Positions 11,934 to 23,240 of a stretch of DNA of 64,000 nt are shown one piece after another. Each line of letters starts with the position of its first letter. The first letter of the stretch is position 1. This DNA is from Bactericera cockerelli (Eukaryota; Arthropoda; Insecta; Hemiptera; Triozidae). The notes under the pieces were generated by a model that ran no database searches, had not been told where the DNA came from, and worked only from the letters and a program-made list of their open reading frames with translations. The stretch is taken from positions 24,807,900 through 24,871,899 of the forward strand of contig CM044958.1 of assembly GCA_024516035.1 (NCBI GenBank), read 5' to 3'. A program made the translations under genes and the position numbers.

Positions 11934-12183
11934 TCCCGTAGCTCAGTAGTCAAGGCGTCCGACTGGTAATCCAGAAGTCGCGGGTTCGGAACCCAGCCGG
12001 GACATGATAAGTTATGTTCCCATTTTGGTACTTTCACCACATAATAATACGTATTGCTGGAATAATGAGACTCGTCAGTCTGAATCGGCTCCCCGAGGAG
12101 TCCAGGTAGCCGGTGATGGGGGTGATCATAACTTGAATTTAATATCAAATTATCCTTGATGGTTGTTCAAATTTAAAAAAAAA
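11934..12183 (+). mobile_element. tRNA-derived SINE, family 1
   Basis: The head is tRNA-like: TCCCGTAGCTCAGTAGTCAA gives the A box and CGCGGGTTCGGAACCC the B box. It is followed by GGGACATGATAAGTTATGTT and the family body (CACATAATAATACG, GCTGGAATAATGAGAC), then an A-rich end. The same head and body recur at 16000 and, inverted and interrupted, at 12640-13836. It is a retroposon rather than a functional tRNA gene. Confidence 0.75.
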
Positions 12184-12634
12184 ATCTGACCTCACTGTGT
12201 TAATTATTGTGCAATTGCGCTTACTTGGAATCGTCTGCACAAAAATAGTTTTACCAGGAAAAAGCAGTAATGTGAACACACCCTAAAAATTTTCTTTAAA
12301 AAAGTTGACACTTACAGTTGATTAATGGATTTCCAATATTGAAATCTAATTAAGAACGAAAAAATCGTACTTTTCCAATAAAAATTGGAATGAAAAAAAT
12401 CAGGGACACATGGAGCTTAATGATCCTGAATTTGGCGCTTACACTTTTAATTTTGAAAATAAAGAACAAAAAATAATAACCTTTTTCTTTCCATTTTTTC
12501 GTGTTTTAAAATTTACTATCCTAATACAGCTGAACCAAAAAGGTTCTCATGAATTTTATTTGTAAGAATACACATTTTCATTAAGCTTTTTAGACATCCC
12601 CGTGTATGTCACTGATGGCAGATTTCAGTGTATG

Positions 12635-12729
12635 TCACTGATTATGTGGTCAAAATCCCAAATGGGATGATAACTTGTTATGTCCCGGCTAGGTTTTGAA
12701 CCCGCAACCTCTAGATTACCAGTCGGACG
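12635..12729 (-). mobile_element. tRNA-derived SINE, family 1, part A (split by a hAT element)
   Basis: Reverse-strand body and B-box part of a family-1 SINE. It ends at the 8-bp sequence GTCGGACG at 12722-12729, where the hAT-type element starts. The remaining head continues at 13801. Confidence 0.75.
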
Positions 12730-13800
12730 CAGTGCCGGATTACCCATATGGCGGATTTGGCAGATGCCAAGGGCCCCGCGCTTTAGGGGGCCCCGCGCTT
12801 GAGCAGCTTACACTAGATATTATGAGATTTTTAAAAAGCTTGCACTAGGTATTATGAGTTTTTTAAAAGCTTACACTAGGTATTTTTCGATAATGAGTAA
12901 GAAGATGAAATAAAAGGGGAAAAAACACACACTCACAGGAAAGTACATAAATTGAAAGAAAAGCGCGGGGCCCCCTATTACTATCTACTCCTCGAATCAA
13001 CCACATCGACACTAGCGGATTACCTACTCCAATTGCGGATTCAATAGATGCCAAGTTCCCCGCAGTTTTGGGGACCTAGCGTTTCGGGCAGCTTACACAA
13101 ATTATAAGTGTTTTTGAATGACCTTCAAGTCGGTTTTTCTGGATTTTAATATGAAATAAAATCATAGCCAGTTGAGCAAAATATTAAAAGAAAAACCACG
13201 GGGCCCCCTTAAAATTGACCACGTATACGAAAATAGGTAGACCCCTATACCAATTGCCTGCGGCTTTTTATATAATATATATAAATATTATATAATTACT
13301 CGTATTTGAAAAGAATAATATTGACGGACGTGATTATCGACTTTGGTAATCTCTGCCATCAAACCCATAAAGTGTCTTCTGAGTGCTCAGTGATCGGCTT
13401 TATAGACATCTTAACCAATGATCTTCATTATAGTCGCCTACGACGCTTTTAATGTTTTTTTTTTTCAAATATTTTTTGTATCTATTTCCCGAGTACTTTA
13501 CCCCATTACTTTGCAAAAATTTAGCCTGCGGCGCCGTCAAATTTACTTATCATGATGTTTTGGATTGTTTTTCAAGACGTGCAATTCTAGTATGTACCTT
13601 TAAAAGAAAAAAAGGTCTTTGGGCATTTTCAAAATGCATTTCGAAAACGTCGTTTTGGATACTATTATAAATTAGTGCCCAAGACACTTGGCTCGGGTTT
13701 TAAGGTTCTAAAAATAGTATTTTAGAAAAAACTCAGTACAATTTTGGGGCCCCGCGCCTTGAAAATGCCAAGGGCCCCGCGCAGCCTTAATCCGGCACTG
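12730..13800. mobile_element. Non-autonomous hAT-type DNA transposon, copy 1
   Basis: Terminal inverted repeats CAGTGCCGGATTA and its complement, flanked by the perfect 8-bp duplication GTCGGACG (12722-12729 and 13801-13808). The CAGTG start and 8-bp duplication are hAT hallmarks. It is 1071 bp long and carries GGGGCCCC-rich subterminal blocks. No transposase-like frame is present; the short frames inside are simply repeated in copy 2. It inserted into a family-1 tRNA SINE. Confidence 0.92.
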
Positions 13801-13836
13801 GTCGGACGCCTTGATTACTGAGCTACCGGGACAGTA
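13801..13836 (-). mobile_element. tRNA-derived SINE, family 1, part B (head)
   Basis: Begins with the duplicated GTCGGACG and continues with the reverse complement of GTCCCGGTAGCTCAGTAATC, completing the SINE interrupted at 12729. This gives the order of events: SINE first, hAT second. Confidence 0.75.
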
Positions 13837-13939
13837 GAACGTGGGTCGCCATGATAATCATGACGTATGAATTCGAAACCAGAACGGCCAACAAATCCTC
13901 ACCACGTTGGACTTAGTATTACAGGTTCAGTATTACACT

Positions 13940-14170
13940 TGCAGTTATCGACGCATGCCATAAACACATTATTACTTCCGATAAATTTCTAATGTAAGTT
14001 GGAATTATTGCGTTCGTTTTGTTAAAAACAAAACAATTTTTTGCTCCGATTTCAATTTTTTTCATATTTCTGAACGTTTCATAATAACCTCCTGAGCAAC
14101 TTTGGTTATGTGTCTGCCTGTCGATGTCGGTCTGTTTTTCTTTTTCTCCTAAATAATAAACGAAATAAAG
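13940..14170. repeat. Dispersed repeat family with CTGTCTG microsatellite
   Basis: Shares with 20905, 53300 and 56150 the blocks CGATAAATTTCTAATG, TTTTTTGCTCCGATTTCAAT, ATTTCTGAACGTTTCATAAT and GTGTCTGCCTGTCGATGTCG. The layout resembles Helentron-associated elements. Confidence 0.55.
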
Positions 14171-15999
14171 ACAAAAATGCCTATTTAAAATTATGTATGT
14201 AGGTACGAACAAAAAATTATAATTAAAAACTGTACTTACTATCTTAATAAATTATTTCATATCTTTATGTTAAACAACGACATAGAATGAAAATTACGCT
14301 GAAACTTTTCATGTAATATTTTTAATATAATCATGTATTATTTAGGTACCAATGGATAGTTTATCCAACTTCCTCGGGCTTGCTCTTTTAAAGATATGTT
14401 TCCCGAGTAATTTTATTTTTATAACCTTCTAAATTTAGGATGGTTTCTTCTAAATCTAGAAGTATGTATTTATAAATTTGAGATAGTACTCTGATTGATA
14501 ACAAGCAACTGATTATTTGTTTTTCCATTCCTATACTGTTATACAATTTTTCATATAATTTTAATAATTTAATACCATAACTCATGAATAAAGAAACTCT
14601 CTCTCTCCACTCTCCTTAGTTTTTACATTTTTTATCGAGTCAATTCAATTTTCTTTCATTTTTTTCTCATCTTTACTTCCCTAATCTGAGATTAGAGGAT
14701 CCTAAGAATAAAAGCGAAACATTGCAATTGCAACTAGCCTTATTTAGGGTTGATTTTTAACATTTTTTTTAGATCAGTAGTAGATAAAAGCTGTTTTCAT
14801 GGTTTTCTATTTCATTTATTTATGGAAGGTAAAAATTTGCTTTAATTCAAGCGGAGGTTTATTTGTTTGACCTCCGAAAAGTTTTTGTACCCTCTAAACA
14901 CTAAAGAACCACTCCTGATCTTTATACTTATGGCTTTTGAGTTTTGAATAGGTCTAGTAAAATATGTGGTTAAAAACCAGCACCACATAAGGCTGGTTAC
15001 ATTGACCACAGTCATTCGTTCAACAATATAAATTGACCCAAAAATAAATTATAGTCGTTGGTCAATAAAGAAAAAAAAAAGAATTAATTGAGGTACATCA
15101 AATCAAATTCAAAGGCAAACAATTTGGAAATATCTATCCTGTGGTTGAAAACAGTAAACACCATTGTTTCAAATGAAATGGTTTTTGTAAAAAATACATC
15201 GAATATTATTGAATTGAATAAACTATTTTATTGGAATCATTGGTTACTTCAATATATGAATGAAAAACTTGAAATTTTTACAAAATCTTCACTGCTCTCC
15301 TGGTTGGGAAATCAATTTGAAAGACACACATCGCCGAAAGCTGAAGCTATAATAATATTAATGTAATTTCTCTTTCTTCAATTTGAGAATATTAAAAAGA
15401 AAGCGTTTTTCAATACAGTTTTTCTTCTTTTGTTTTTTTCTTTCTGAAATTAAAAATTCAATATCTTGTTTCAAAATTTAATATCAGTGTATTTTTTTGA
15501 TTTCTTTTTCTTTTTCAACGTTTCAAAGATCAAAACCATCAAGTAGGTATATTATGTATTAACAACTTTATTACTATGAAGTTTCTGGGCCTGTTTACAA
15601 CAAAATAAATACGCGTCGGCATTATTACTTGCTTGAATGTAATTTTTCATTAATTTATGATTTATTGCTGAACGAGCTAAAAATAAATCCAATAAATAAT
15701 GTTCCTATACTTACCTTCCTACTTCGTTGGCCGATATTTTTCAATGTAAGTGAAAAATTCGACCATGGTTACTTTCCTTAACCTGCTGTCCCCTTGGAAC
15801 GTTCAAAAATTATTAATTTCTTATCGTAGAAAACTAGAGGAATATAGAACAAAACTTCAGCCTCTCAATTTTTGTCAAAGCAATCGGTGAGTCTAAGGGT
15901 CGAATTATAAACAGGATTAGTTAATCTAAGTGGACTCTAGCACATAACTCGGGCTATAGGACATAAATAATAGGACTATAGGCTATAGGCTATAGTCTA
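14171..15999. other. AT-rich intergenic sequence, nothing recognised
   Basis: The longest frame (15088, 92 codons) is AT-biased and without a recognisable motif; it starts from a non-ATG codon and has no supporting signals. Confidence 0.55.
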
Positions 16000-16165
16000 T
16001 CCCGGTAGCTCAGTGGTAAAGGCGGCGGTCTGTCTGGTAATCCAGAAGTCGCGGGTTCGAAACTCAGCCGGGACATGACATGTTATCCATTTGGGATTTT
16101 TACCACATGATAATATGTCTTGGGCTCACTGCTGGAATAATGGGACTTAATAGTCTTAATTGGGC
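16000..16165 (+). mobile_element. tRNA-derived SINE, family 1
   Basis: Head TCCCGGTAGCTCAGTGGTAA, then AATCCAGAAGTCGCGGGTTC and the body GGGACATGACATGTTATCC with CACATGATAATATG and GCTGGAATAATGGGAC. It matches the copy at 11934 apart from a small insertion in the anticodon region. Confidence 0.75.
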
Positions 16166-16984
16166 AGTATAAATAAGGCTATACCTATTATTATTTATTT
16201 TTATTATTATAGTGGTGCTGTGATGGATTGAAAATCCCACTAGAGGGCATGTTAAGGGATAGTTAACTAATCTTGTGTTATAATTCGGCCTTAAGTGTAA
16301 TACGCTTTCTAATGATGTTGTGCTGGGATTAATTGTAGAACCAGATATTCGGCAAGCATCATGTGCTCCATGGCGTGAAGCAAAGCTGAGACCAGGAGGT
16401 TCAAGGAGCTAACACGAACAAGTCTCTCGATAGTAAGTAGAACGATATCAGGAATATATGAGGTAAGTTTATAATACAACCCCCAAGCACTTGCATCCCG
16501 CACATAGAGGCATAAAAAATAAATATGGGATACTTGAACATGGAACATAAAATCCTAAGAGGACACAACAGGAGAGGAACAATAAAAATAAAAATACGCC
16601 ATCCCAAACATCATGAGCAATAAAATGACATGAAAGATAGTACAGGAATTTTTTTATATACCTACCTTGCAAGAAAAGGTACCTAAATATTATGTCCAAA
16701 TATGGGATGAAAAAGTTACAGGTTGTTGCTACAGCGAAAATATTTAAACTATCTCTGAGCTGAACGCTGATGATATTTTTATGTAAACAATTATTGTAAT
16801 AATAATAACGATATGTTTTTATTCGTTCGGGTAGAAAATAGTGGCAGCAGCAACAGAAGATGGATTCTCGAGGGTTAACTGACGATGCAAATTCCAGAAT
16901 AAAATCTACAGAAGCAATCGGATTTTAATTCTCACCCTCAAGGAACTTTTACTTGAATACTCTGTTTCTAGTAGATTTCTTATT

Positions 16985-17610
16985 TGAATCGGTCCAAAGA
17001 GAAAGAACCTCAGTCCAAAAATCGATTTTTTGGGAAATCGAAAAAAACTGATTAACTTTAAAAGTTCTCATTTAAAAAAAAAATTAAAAATATGTGGCTA
17101 AACTACTTACTATAAGATATGTACAACCAAAATATTTTGATTTTATATGTAACACAAGACAAGATATCAGCACTTTTGTGTCATGGACTTAGGTTCTTTC
17201 TCTTTGGAACGGTGGACTGAGGTTCTTTCTCTTTGCTTTGTCAACTTTAAGAGGGATGATATGACATAAAAACCATATTTTAAAGGAAGAATTAAACATT
17301 AATTTGTAAATAATAATTACTTTTTGTATTTGAGAGTTATTTCGGAGAGTCCTGATAAAGTAAATCAAATAAAAAACGTAAACAAATATCAGCTGATAAC
17401 GGACATTCGGAAGAGAAAGAACCTCAGTCCTGGACTGAGGTTCTTTCTCTTTGGAACAAAACAAATAACACATCGAAAAACACGGAAAGGGATCAAAAAT
17501 TAGGTTGTTTATGCGTGGATCCAATGTATTTATGTTCGTAGAATTCAAATCTGACTCTAACTCAAAATCGTAAATTTTGGACTGAGGTTCTTTCTCTTTG
17601 GACCGATTCA
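16985..17610. mobile_element. Foldback element built from a 21-bp module
   Basis: The ends are inverted repeats TGAATCGGTCCAAAGAGAAA and its complement. The core AAAGAGAAAGAACCTCAGTC recurs six times: forward at 16994 and 17411; reverse at 17184, 17212, 17432 and 17579. Forward and reverse copies abut at 17411-17457. No target duplication was found and no coding capacity recognised; the 142-codon frame across it is composed of the module. Confidence 0.7.
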
Positions 17611-17756
17611 TTTGCATTTATAAATGTTTATACCTAATTGTAAATAAAGTTTGATTAAATCAAGTGTTACTCTACTAACTTTCTTTAGGTAATATGTACC
17701 AAGTACCTATACCTAAGAATATCTATTGTGAGGGCGAAGTTAATAATCACTTTGTA

Positions 17757-17905
17757 ATGCCTCTCTAGCCTCAAGTCCAGATATTGCGCATATTGATTTG
17801 CATGGGAAAGTGTAAGAACTACTCAAACTTGTGCTATATGTGGCACTAAGACTTGAACCATAGAACTCCAGGTTAAGTGTCTATTGCTTTAGAGATAAGG
17901 TTGCT
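17757..17905 (-). mobile_element. Diverged tRNA-derived SINE, family 2
   Basis: On the reverse strand it retains the GAGTAGTTCTTACAC body and a head resembling AACCTGGAGTTCTATGGTTC. It is old and much mutated. Confidence 0.45.
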
Positions 17906-18061
17906 CCTGTCTCATCCTACCCTAACTACTGACTGCGCTCCGTTTCCTCTTTCCAAGATAGGACAGCTACTAAACTTTCATCGAAGAACACTTACTCTAA
18001 AATACTCTAGCACTGTTGGATAAATCCACAAGGATAAGAGAATCCTTAACCCATAAGCGCC

Positions 18062-18081
18062 CAGTGGTACCATATGGTACC
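18062..18081. repeat. piggyBac subterminal palindrome, copy 1
   Basis: AGTGGTACCATATGGTACCA, with an 18-bp perfect palindrome TGGTACCATATGGTACCA. The same motif lies inverted at about 18412-18434 and again at about 19202-19221 beside the right end. Such internal repeats are common transposase-binding sites; that role is inferred. Confidence 0.65.
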
Positions 18082-18567
18082 AACAAAACCGTTCCAAACA
18101 TTGTCTTATCTTGCAGGGACAAGTTAGTATATTCGGTGTTCTGTTTACGTTAAATGATAGAAAAGAGTATGATGCTTAGAAATATTGTTTGGTTGGCGAG
18201 TGATCTTGGACAGAGACGGACGTCGGAGCTCCGAAAATTGGTGAAATTTTGCGGCCATGTCTTCGAGCAGAATTCTCTTTGAGTAAGTACTTTCACTATA
18301 TTTTTTTAGATATTTAAAAAAAATATATATTCTCAAGAGTATAAAGATATATTTTACAATCACTTTTAATTAAATAATTTTCCATAGCGCCTGTGAGAGG
18401 GCTCCCTTTTTTGTTGGTACCATATGGTACCACTGGGCGCTGCCCGTGTCATTTGAAAAAGTAATTTACTTCATTGCATTTACTTGCGTTTACTTCATTT
18501 TTGACTTTATTTATTTGTATTTCATTATTTTATTTATAAAAAGTTAATTTTTATTTGTGTTTTTCAG

Positions 18568-19002
18568 AAGGAATCTTACTTTGGCTGATGTAATCGACCT
18601 GCTCGACGGTGAGGATCTTGCTTACAACGCAGCAGACATCTATGTTGAACCACCCGAACCATCAGTTTTGACGCTTTTGGACGCATCAGTCCAAAATGCT
18701 TGGGGTCTTTACCGCCAAATTCACTCAGAAGACAGAGTCACTCAACTGGACTTCCGCAGAAATATCGTTACGAATTATTTAACAAGGTACTCTGAACCAT
18801 TTGGGAGGATTGGCCGCCCCGTGCGCTGAGAATGGCGAATGCAGCCAGATTCGACAATATTGGTCATTTAGTCGTAAGTACTACAAGCAATGCTCGTCGT
18901 CGATGTGTAGCAGCTGGTTGTTCTTCAAGAGTTCGTACTATGTGTAAGAAATGTGATGTAGGCCTTTGTATTGCATGCTTCGCCCCCTACCACACTGCCT
19001 AA
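18568..19002 (+). pseudogene. piggyBac transposase remnant: N-terminal piece fused to C-terminal Cys-rich domain
   Basis: The first frame (18568-18828) reads RRNLTLADVIDLLDGEDLAY and YVEPPEPS, an N-terminal piggyBac pattern. It is joined directly to SVQNAWGLYRQIHSEDRVTQ and LDFRRNIVTNYLTRY, which belong after the catalytic domain. The aspartate-containing core is therefore deleted. The frame stops at 18828, but the other frame (about 18820-19002) continues RRRCVAAGCSSRVRTMCKKC, then DVGLCIACFAPYHTA and a stop. This is the Cys-rich C-terminal domain with C-x4-C, C-x2-C and C-x2-C pairs. A single frameshift near 18820 separates them. In functional relatives this domain binds the terminal repeats. 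Confidence 0.85.
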
Positions 19003-19370
19003 TATTTGCCATTTAGTATTTTGTAACTCCTTCTTGTAAAAGGGCATAATAAGTTAGGAGACAAATTGATAAGCTTTTGTTTTATAGTAACTCCCCTTTG
19101 TTAATATTATTAAAATAAAATAAAAAAACCTTTGAAACAGTAAACAATTAGTACGATTTTATTACTCTCTCTCCTATTTTTTTTTGATACGGGGAGCGCC
19201 CAGTGGTACCATATGGTACCATCAGAAAATTGGCCATATCTTGGAATTGGTAAAACTTTTTACTAAATTTCTTTCTTTTTAATTGCATCCAAACAATATT
19301 TGCAATCTGAAAACTAGTGTTTCACATTGAAAATCAAAACAAAAAAAAAACTCGGGCGCTCGTGGGTTAA

Positions 19371-20375
19371 AGAAATTGTTTCAATACCAAAATGTTAGAG
19401 TCATTCTGTAGAAAAGAAATTCAAGTTATTAGAAATACAGCGATAAACTTTATTGGAATGCCACCTGACCAAATTCAAATTTCAGAAAATAGAAAGCATA
19501 CAAACATGCTTAAATTTTACGGTTTTTATACTCTTTGCTATTATACATTGTTTTTATAGCTCAATATTTTCCAATATGGCGACAACCTTCATGTTCTTCT
19601 AAACATACGTATGTTTCGCTTGCGGATTTATTTCAATTTATAGGATTGTTATTACAAAGGTATGCGCGTCATTTACTTTTATGACCTTGTCTTTATTATT
19701 GTATTATTGACGAGGTAAAATTTCTCATTTTATATTTCACTGTCCACTTCTTTTTGGAGCTTTTTGTATTGAAAGAAAAATTAAAACTACTTACCTGGCC
19801 GGCTGTTGCAAAGACAAAGGCTAATCGGAGTGTTAACTAGAGATCCTTTTTGTTGATTAAAAAATGGACACAAAAATATGGATACAAACGAGATTCTAGA
19901 ATCAGCTCTTTAAATTTTGACTTTAATGTTGACCCGACCAACAATAAGCTACCAATTAAAATTGTATCAACTAATGTAACGAAAATTCAATTTTTAACTC
20001 TTTTATAGTAGAAGTTTAATAATTTAAAGTTTAACAATTATTGTCCTCCTTAGAATTTAGAGAATATGATTTCGTTAGTAAAATTATCTACTGCCCTTGC
20101 ATCATACTAAAGTTCTAATATCTACTGGTCTTTCAAACTATTCATAATAAAATTATTTCAATTGAATTCTTTAAATGTGGCGTGATTTACTGCATACCTA
20201 CCTTCTTATTGAAATATTTGAGAACAATTTTCCTGTTGGTAATCTTCTTCTTTCACTTTGCCTTTCCACAAATGTACTTGGGGTCGCCATTGTTCAACCT
20301 CATGGTTGATTTTGGTTGGTTGTGGCACATTTTACGGCTGGATGCCCTTCCTAACGCCAACGATTCTATCTGATT
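19371..20375. other. Intergenic sequence, nothing recognised
   Basis: No gene or repeat was identified between the piggyBac element and the SINE body fragment at 20376. Confidence 0.55.
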
Positions 20376-20457
20376 TAACGTCCTGATTAAAACTGGGGTT
20401 TTACCCTCCAATCGTACCAGCTACCCACATGAACCTCACCTAGCCTGGATAGGGCCT
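20376..20457 (-). mobile_element. Body fragment of the modular SINE family
   Basis: Reverse complement of the shared body: ACTGGGGTTTTACCCTCC, CCAGCTACCCACATGAACCT and CACCTAGCCTGGATAGGGCC. No head was recognised. Confidence 0.6.
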
Positions 20458-20904
20458 GTTGGTAATCTTCACTATTGGAATTTCTAATTAATTATAATTT
20501 TGTATTTATGTATAATTCCTACATGATATGACTGCTACGACCAACCAACAAAAACCAATAGAAAAACATACTCATGTGGATACAGTTTGAGTACTTTTCA
20601 TAGCATGATATATTATGGGGGACTGAAAGGAAAGGGAGGGTAATGATGTAAGGGAGGAAATAATGAAAGAAAGAGAGAGGGAGAGAATGGATTGTAAATG
20701 ACATGCAATATTGGTGTGAATATAAAAAAATATGAGCCGGACACATGTGGTCAAGTCTTGATTCGTTTTCAATATGCGAAAACTATGTGGAAATCCTTTG
20801 CCTCCTTTCTGTTATTTTCCTCTTCAAAACTGGAACGTACTCTGGTTACTTGCTGTTTCTTCACTATTGAAACTTAAAATAAATGAGTTAGTTGCACCTA
20901 TTTA

Positions 20905-21480
20905 TTACTTCAGATAAATTTCTAATACTAGAAATCGGAAGTATTATGTTCGTTTTTGTAAAAAAATATTTTTTTGCTAATTTTTTCATATTTCTGAACG
21001 ATTCATAATCTCCTAAGTAGGTTTTGTGTCTGTCTGTCGGTCTGCTAAATACATTCATTGTAACCCGCAAATCTCAGAAACTACTGAACAGATTTCAACG
21101 AAATTTTGTAAAATAGGACGCGTATTGTAGATCGTTCCTTTTTAAATTCATAAGTTCGCACTAGACCTCTAATTTTTTACTTATACGCTTATATCTCGTG
21201 AACGGTACACTCGATTTTGATGAATTTTTTCATGTATACGCACAGAAGTGTTTTACATAGTTATTTTTTAATAAAATATGATTGAGCACTGATATTTAAG
21301 AAAATCCCAAATTTTGGACAAAAAAGTGCAAACATAAGGTTTACGAATTGCTGATACAGAATTTTTTGTTTAATCTATTAGATTCTAGAATGTAGTAAAA
21401 CCGTTAGTATAAAATTTCAAAGTGTATACAATGTGAACCAAGAACGAGATTGAATTGTGTCCATAATTGGGTGTATATTA
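20905..21480. repeat. Dispersed repeat family with CTGTCTG microsatellite, longest copy
   Basis: ATTTCTGAACGATTCATAAT, GTGTCTGTCTGTCGGTCTGC, AAATCTCAGAAACTACTGAA and GATTTCAACGAAATTTTGTA. It then continues through ACTTATACGCTTATATCTCG to about 21480, where TGAATTGTGTCCATAATTGG recurs near 53850. Confidence 0.6.
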
Positions 21481-23232
21481 TATTTTTTCATCTTTTTAAA
21501 CAGGACTTTCAGCAATCTTGTTTTTGACAGTTTTTAACCAAGTAAAGCTTTTCCCCCTATAGTATGATCTTCACACTTGGTTTGGCGAAGGCGCTCGGCA
21601 AAAAAAGAGACTAATCAAAATACAACGATGTTAAAAAAAATGAAAAAGATTTACAAGATTCAATTCATAGAATAAAAAAGAACCTAAAATTCATTGGGTT
21701 GGCGGCAGCGGTTGTCTGGTATGAACCCAAGTTACCCAAGTCTGTTCTAATTATAGTTATAGGTACCTATTCTCATTAATGAAGTCTATGGTTCTTAAGA
21801 AAATCTTCTAATAAAATACAGTTACCAAGTTTCCTAATCATTGTTACCTCAATGGAACATTTTAAGACAAGATAATTTGAGAACAGGCCCAGATGCATGG
21901 AAGAGTTCAGCTGGGGATGCGATGCAATGTTATTATTTTGTTGGGGTTCCTGCTTTATTTTCTATAATATAGAAAAGGATTTGATATTCAGTTTGCACTA
22001 TTCTAAATATCAGTGTTTCCTAAAGTATTTAAGATTGCTTAACTTTTTTTTGATTTTTAAAAAGTCAAACTTACCTAAGCAACTTCGGTTTTCATAATTG
22101 TGATGTCACAATATCATTCAATCTCACTTAGCTAAGGGCGAAATTAATAGACAAAATCGATAACTTAAGACATTGCATAACATCGGTTTTCCCCATATAT
22201 TACAGTAGCTGCCTAATCCGAGACTTAGCGCCAGAGAGGTATTACAAAACCGTCTATTCAATTTGCCCTTAATCTTTCCTGAATTTGAGACTCGAACCAC
22301 GGTACTTCGAATCCGCCGCCTTATAGATTGAGCTACTGAGTATTTTTTTGTAACGAACGTATCTCGAAAACTAGGTACCTACTATTCTAATAAAATTCTG
22401 TTCAGTATTAGGTTCGTAATTAACTAAATGTACTATGAAAAATATCTATTTTGATTGGTATCTAACTATGTACCAGGTTTTTACTTCATGTAGAAGCGAC
22501 AAACAACCGTCTCACATCCCAAAGAGCGAGTGTCGCAGTGTGGGTTAACATTGTAATGATTCTTATTCAAAATTTATTCTTCAATATCATCTTGTGGATA
22601 CTATTTGTATGATAATCTCTACTGTCAAGGATCAGAGAGAGATTAAGTACTTTTGGGCAGCCATCACTTCAATAGAGATAGCCAGAATTTGAATTGGATT
22701 TCATAACCTAATGGACGATAGTTTAGTCACCCCTGACAAGCTCTGTGGAGCAGGAACATGAGAAGCGAGCATTGGAAAGGAATACATCTGGGAAATAGAG
22801 AAAAAGCTCAGAAAAGTTCAGCCTAAGACGCCACGTGATTTGAACTCATAATAGGGAAATTTTCTGTTTTGATGTAATGGTATGGAGATTTCTCTATAGC
22901 CAGTGCTCAATACTCGGAACCCTACTCCTCTCAGTAGGAATAAACCGCATAAAGGATGAGCCTAGCTAGAACTTACTACGTCTGCGCTTGGTGTTTCAGC
23001 CCGAGGCATGGCCCTATATTTATTTTTCCTACCCCTATTTTACACAATAAGGCATTGCTGTACATCGTTTTGGGCCACCGACTTTCAACAGGTAATGGAA
23101 AGTAATACAAATACCCATGTAGACGACACACCAGTCCCACTCCATAGAGTCATGGAAGTCGTGGGACAGCATGGCTTCACTCTTGGTTTCCAATATTAAT
23201 CATGCATGATAATGATGGCTACTCATAGTACT
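21481..23232. other. Intergenic sequence with one SINE head only
   Basis: Apart from the family-2 SINE head at 22278-22345, nothing was recognised. The part at 22640-23200 is less AT-rich and holds a 63-codon frame (from 23008) that resembles no family I know. Confidence 0.5.
22278..22345 (-). mobile_element. tRNA-derived SINE head, family 2
   Basis: The reverse complement reads CTCAGTAGCTCAATCTATAA then GGCGGCGGATTCGAAGTACC and GTGGTTCGAGTCTC. These are the A-box and B-box regions of the family; no body was recognised. Confidence 0.55.
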
Positions 23233-23240
23233 CATGTTGT

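Larger units (their letters stand above)
18050..19366. mobile_element. Internally deleted piggyBac-family element
   Basis: Flanked by TTAA on both sides (18046-18049 and 19367-19370), with terminal repeats CCCATAAGCGCCC and complement of GGGCGCTCGTGGG. TTAA plus CCC ends are diagnostic for piggyBac-like transposons. Inside are three copies of the palindromic AGTGGTACCATATGGTACCA motif (about 18062, 18412 and 19202). The coding remnant is described separately. At 1317 bp it lacks the DDE catalytic core, so it is non-autonomous. Confidence 0.9.

Noticed and set aside
12863..13670. Open frames of 63-72 codons repeated at 23371-24182
   Set aside because: They are internal parts of the two copies of one non-autonomous hAT element; the identical frames reflect DNA identity, not coding selection.
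15088..15366. 92-codon frame on the plus strand
   Set aside because: Starts from a non-ATG codon, has AT-driven composition and no recognisable motif or splice signals.
17189..17617. 142-codon open frame on the minus strand
   Set aside because: It consists of the repeated 21-bp module (SKEKEPQS repeats) and AT-rich filler.
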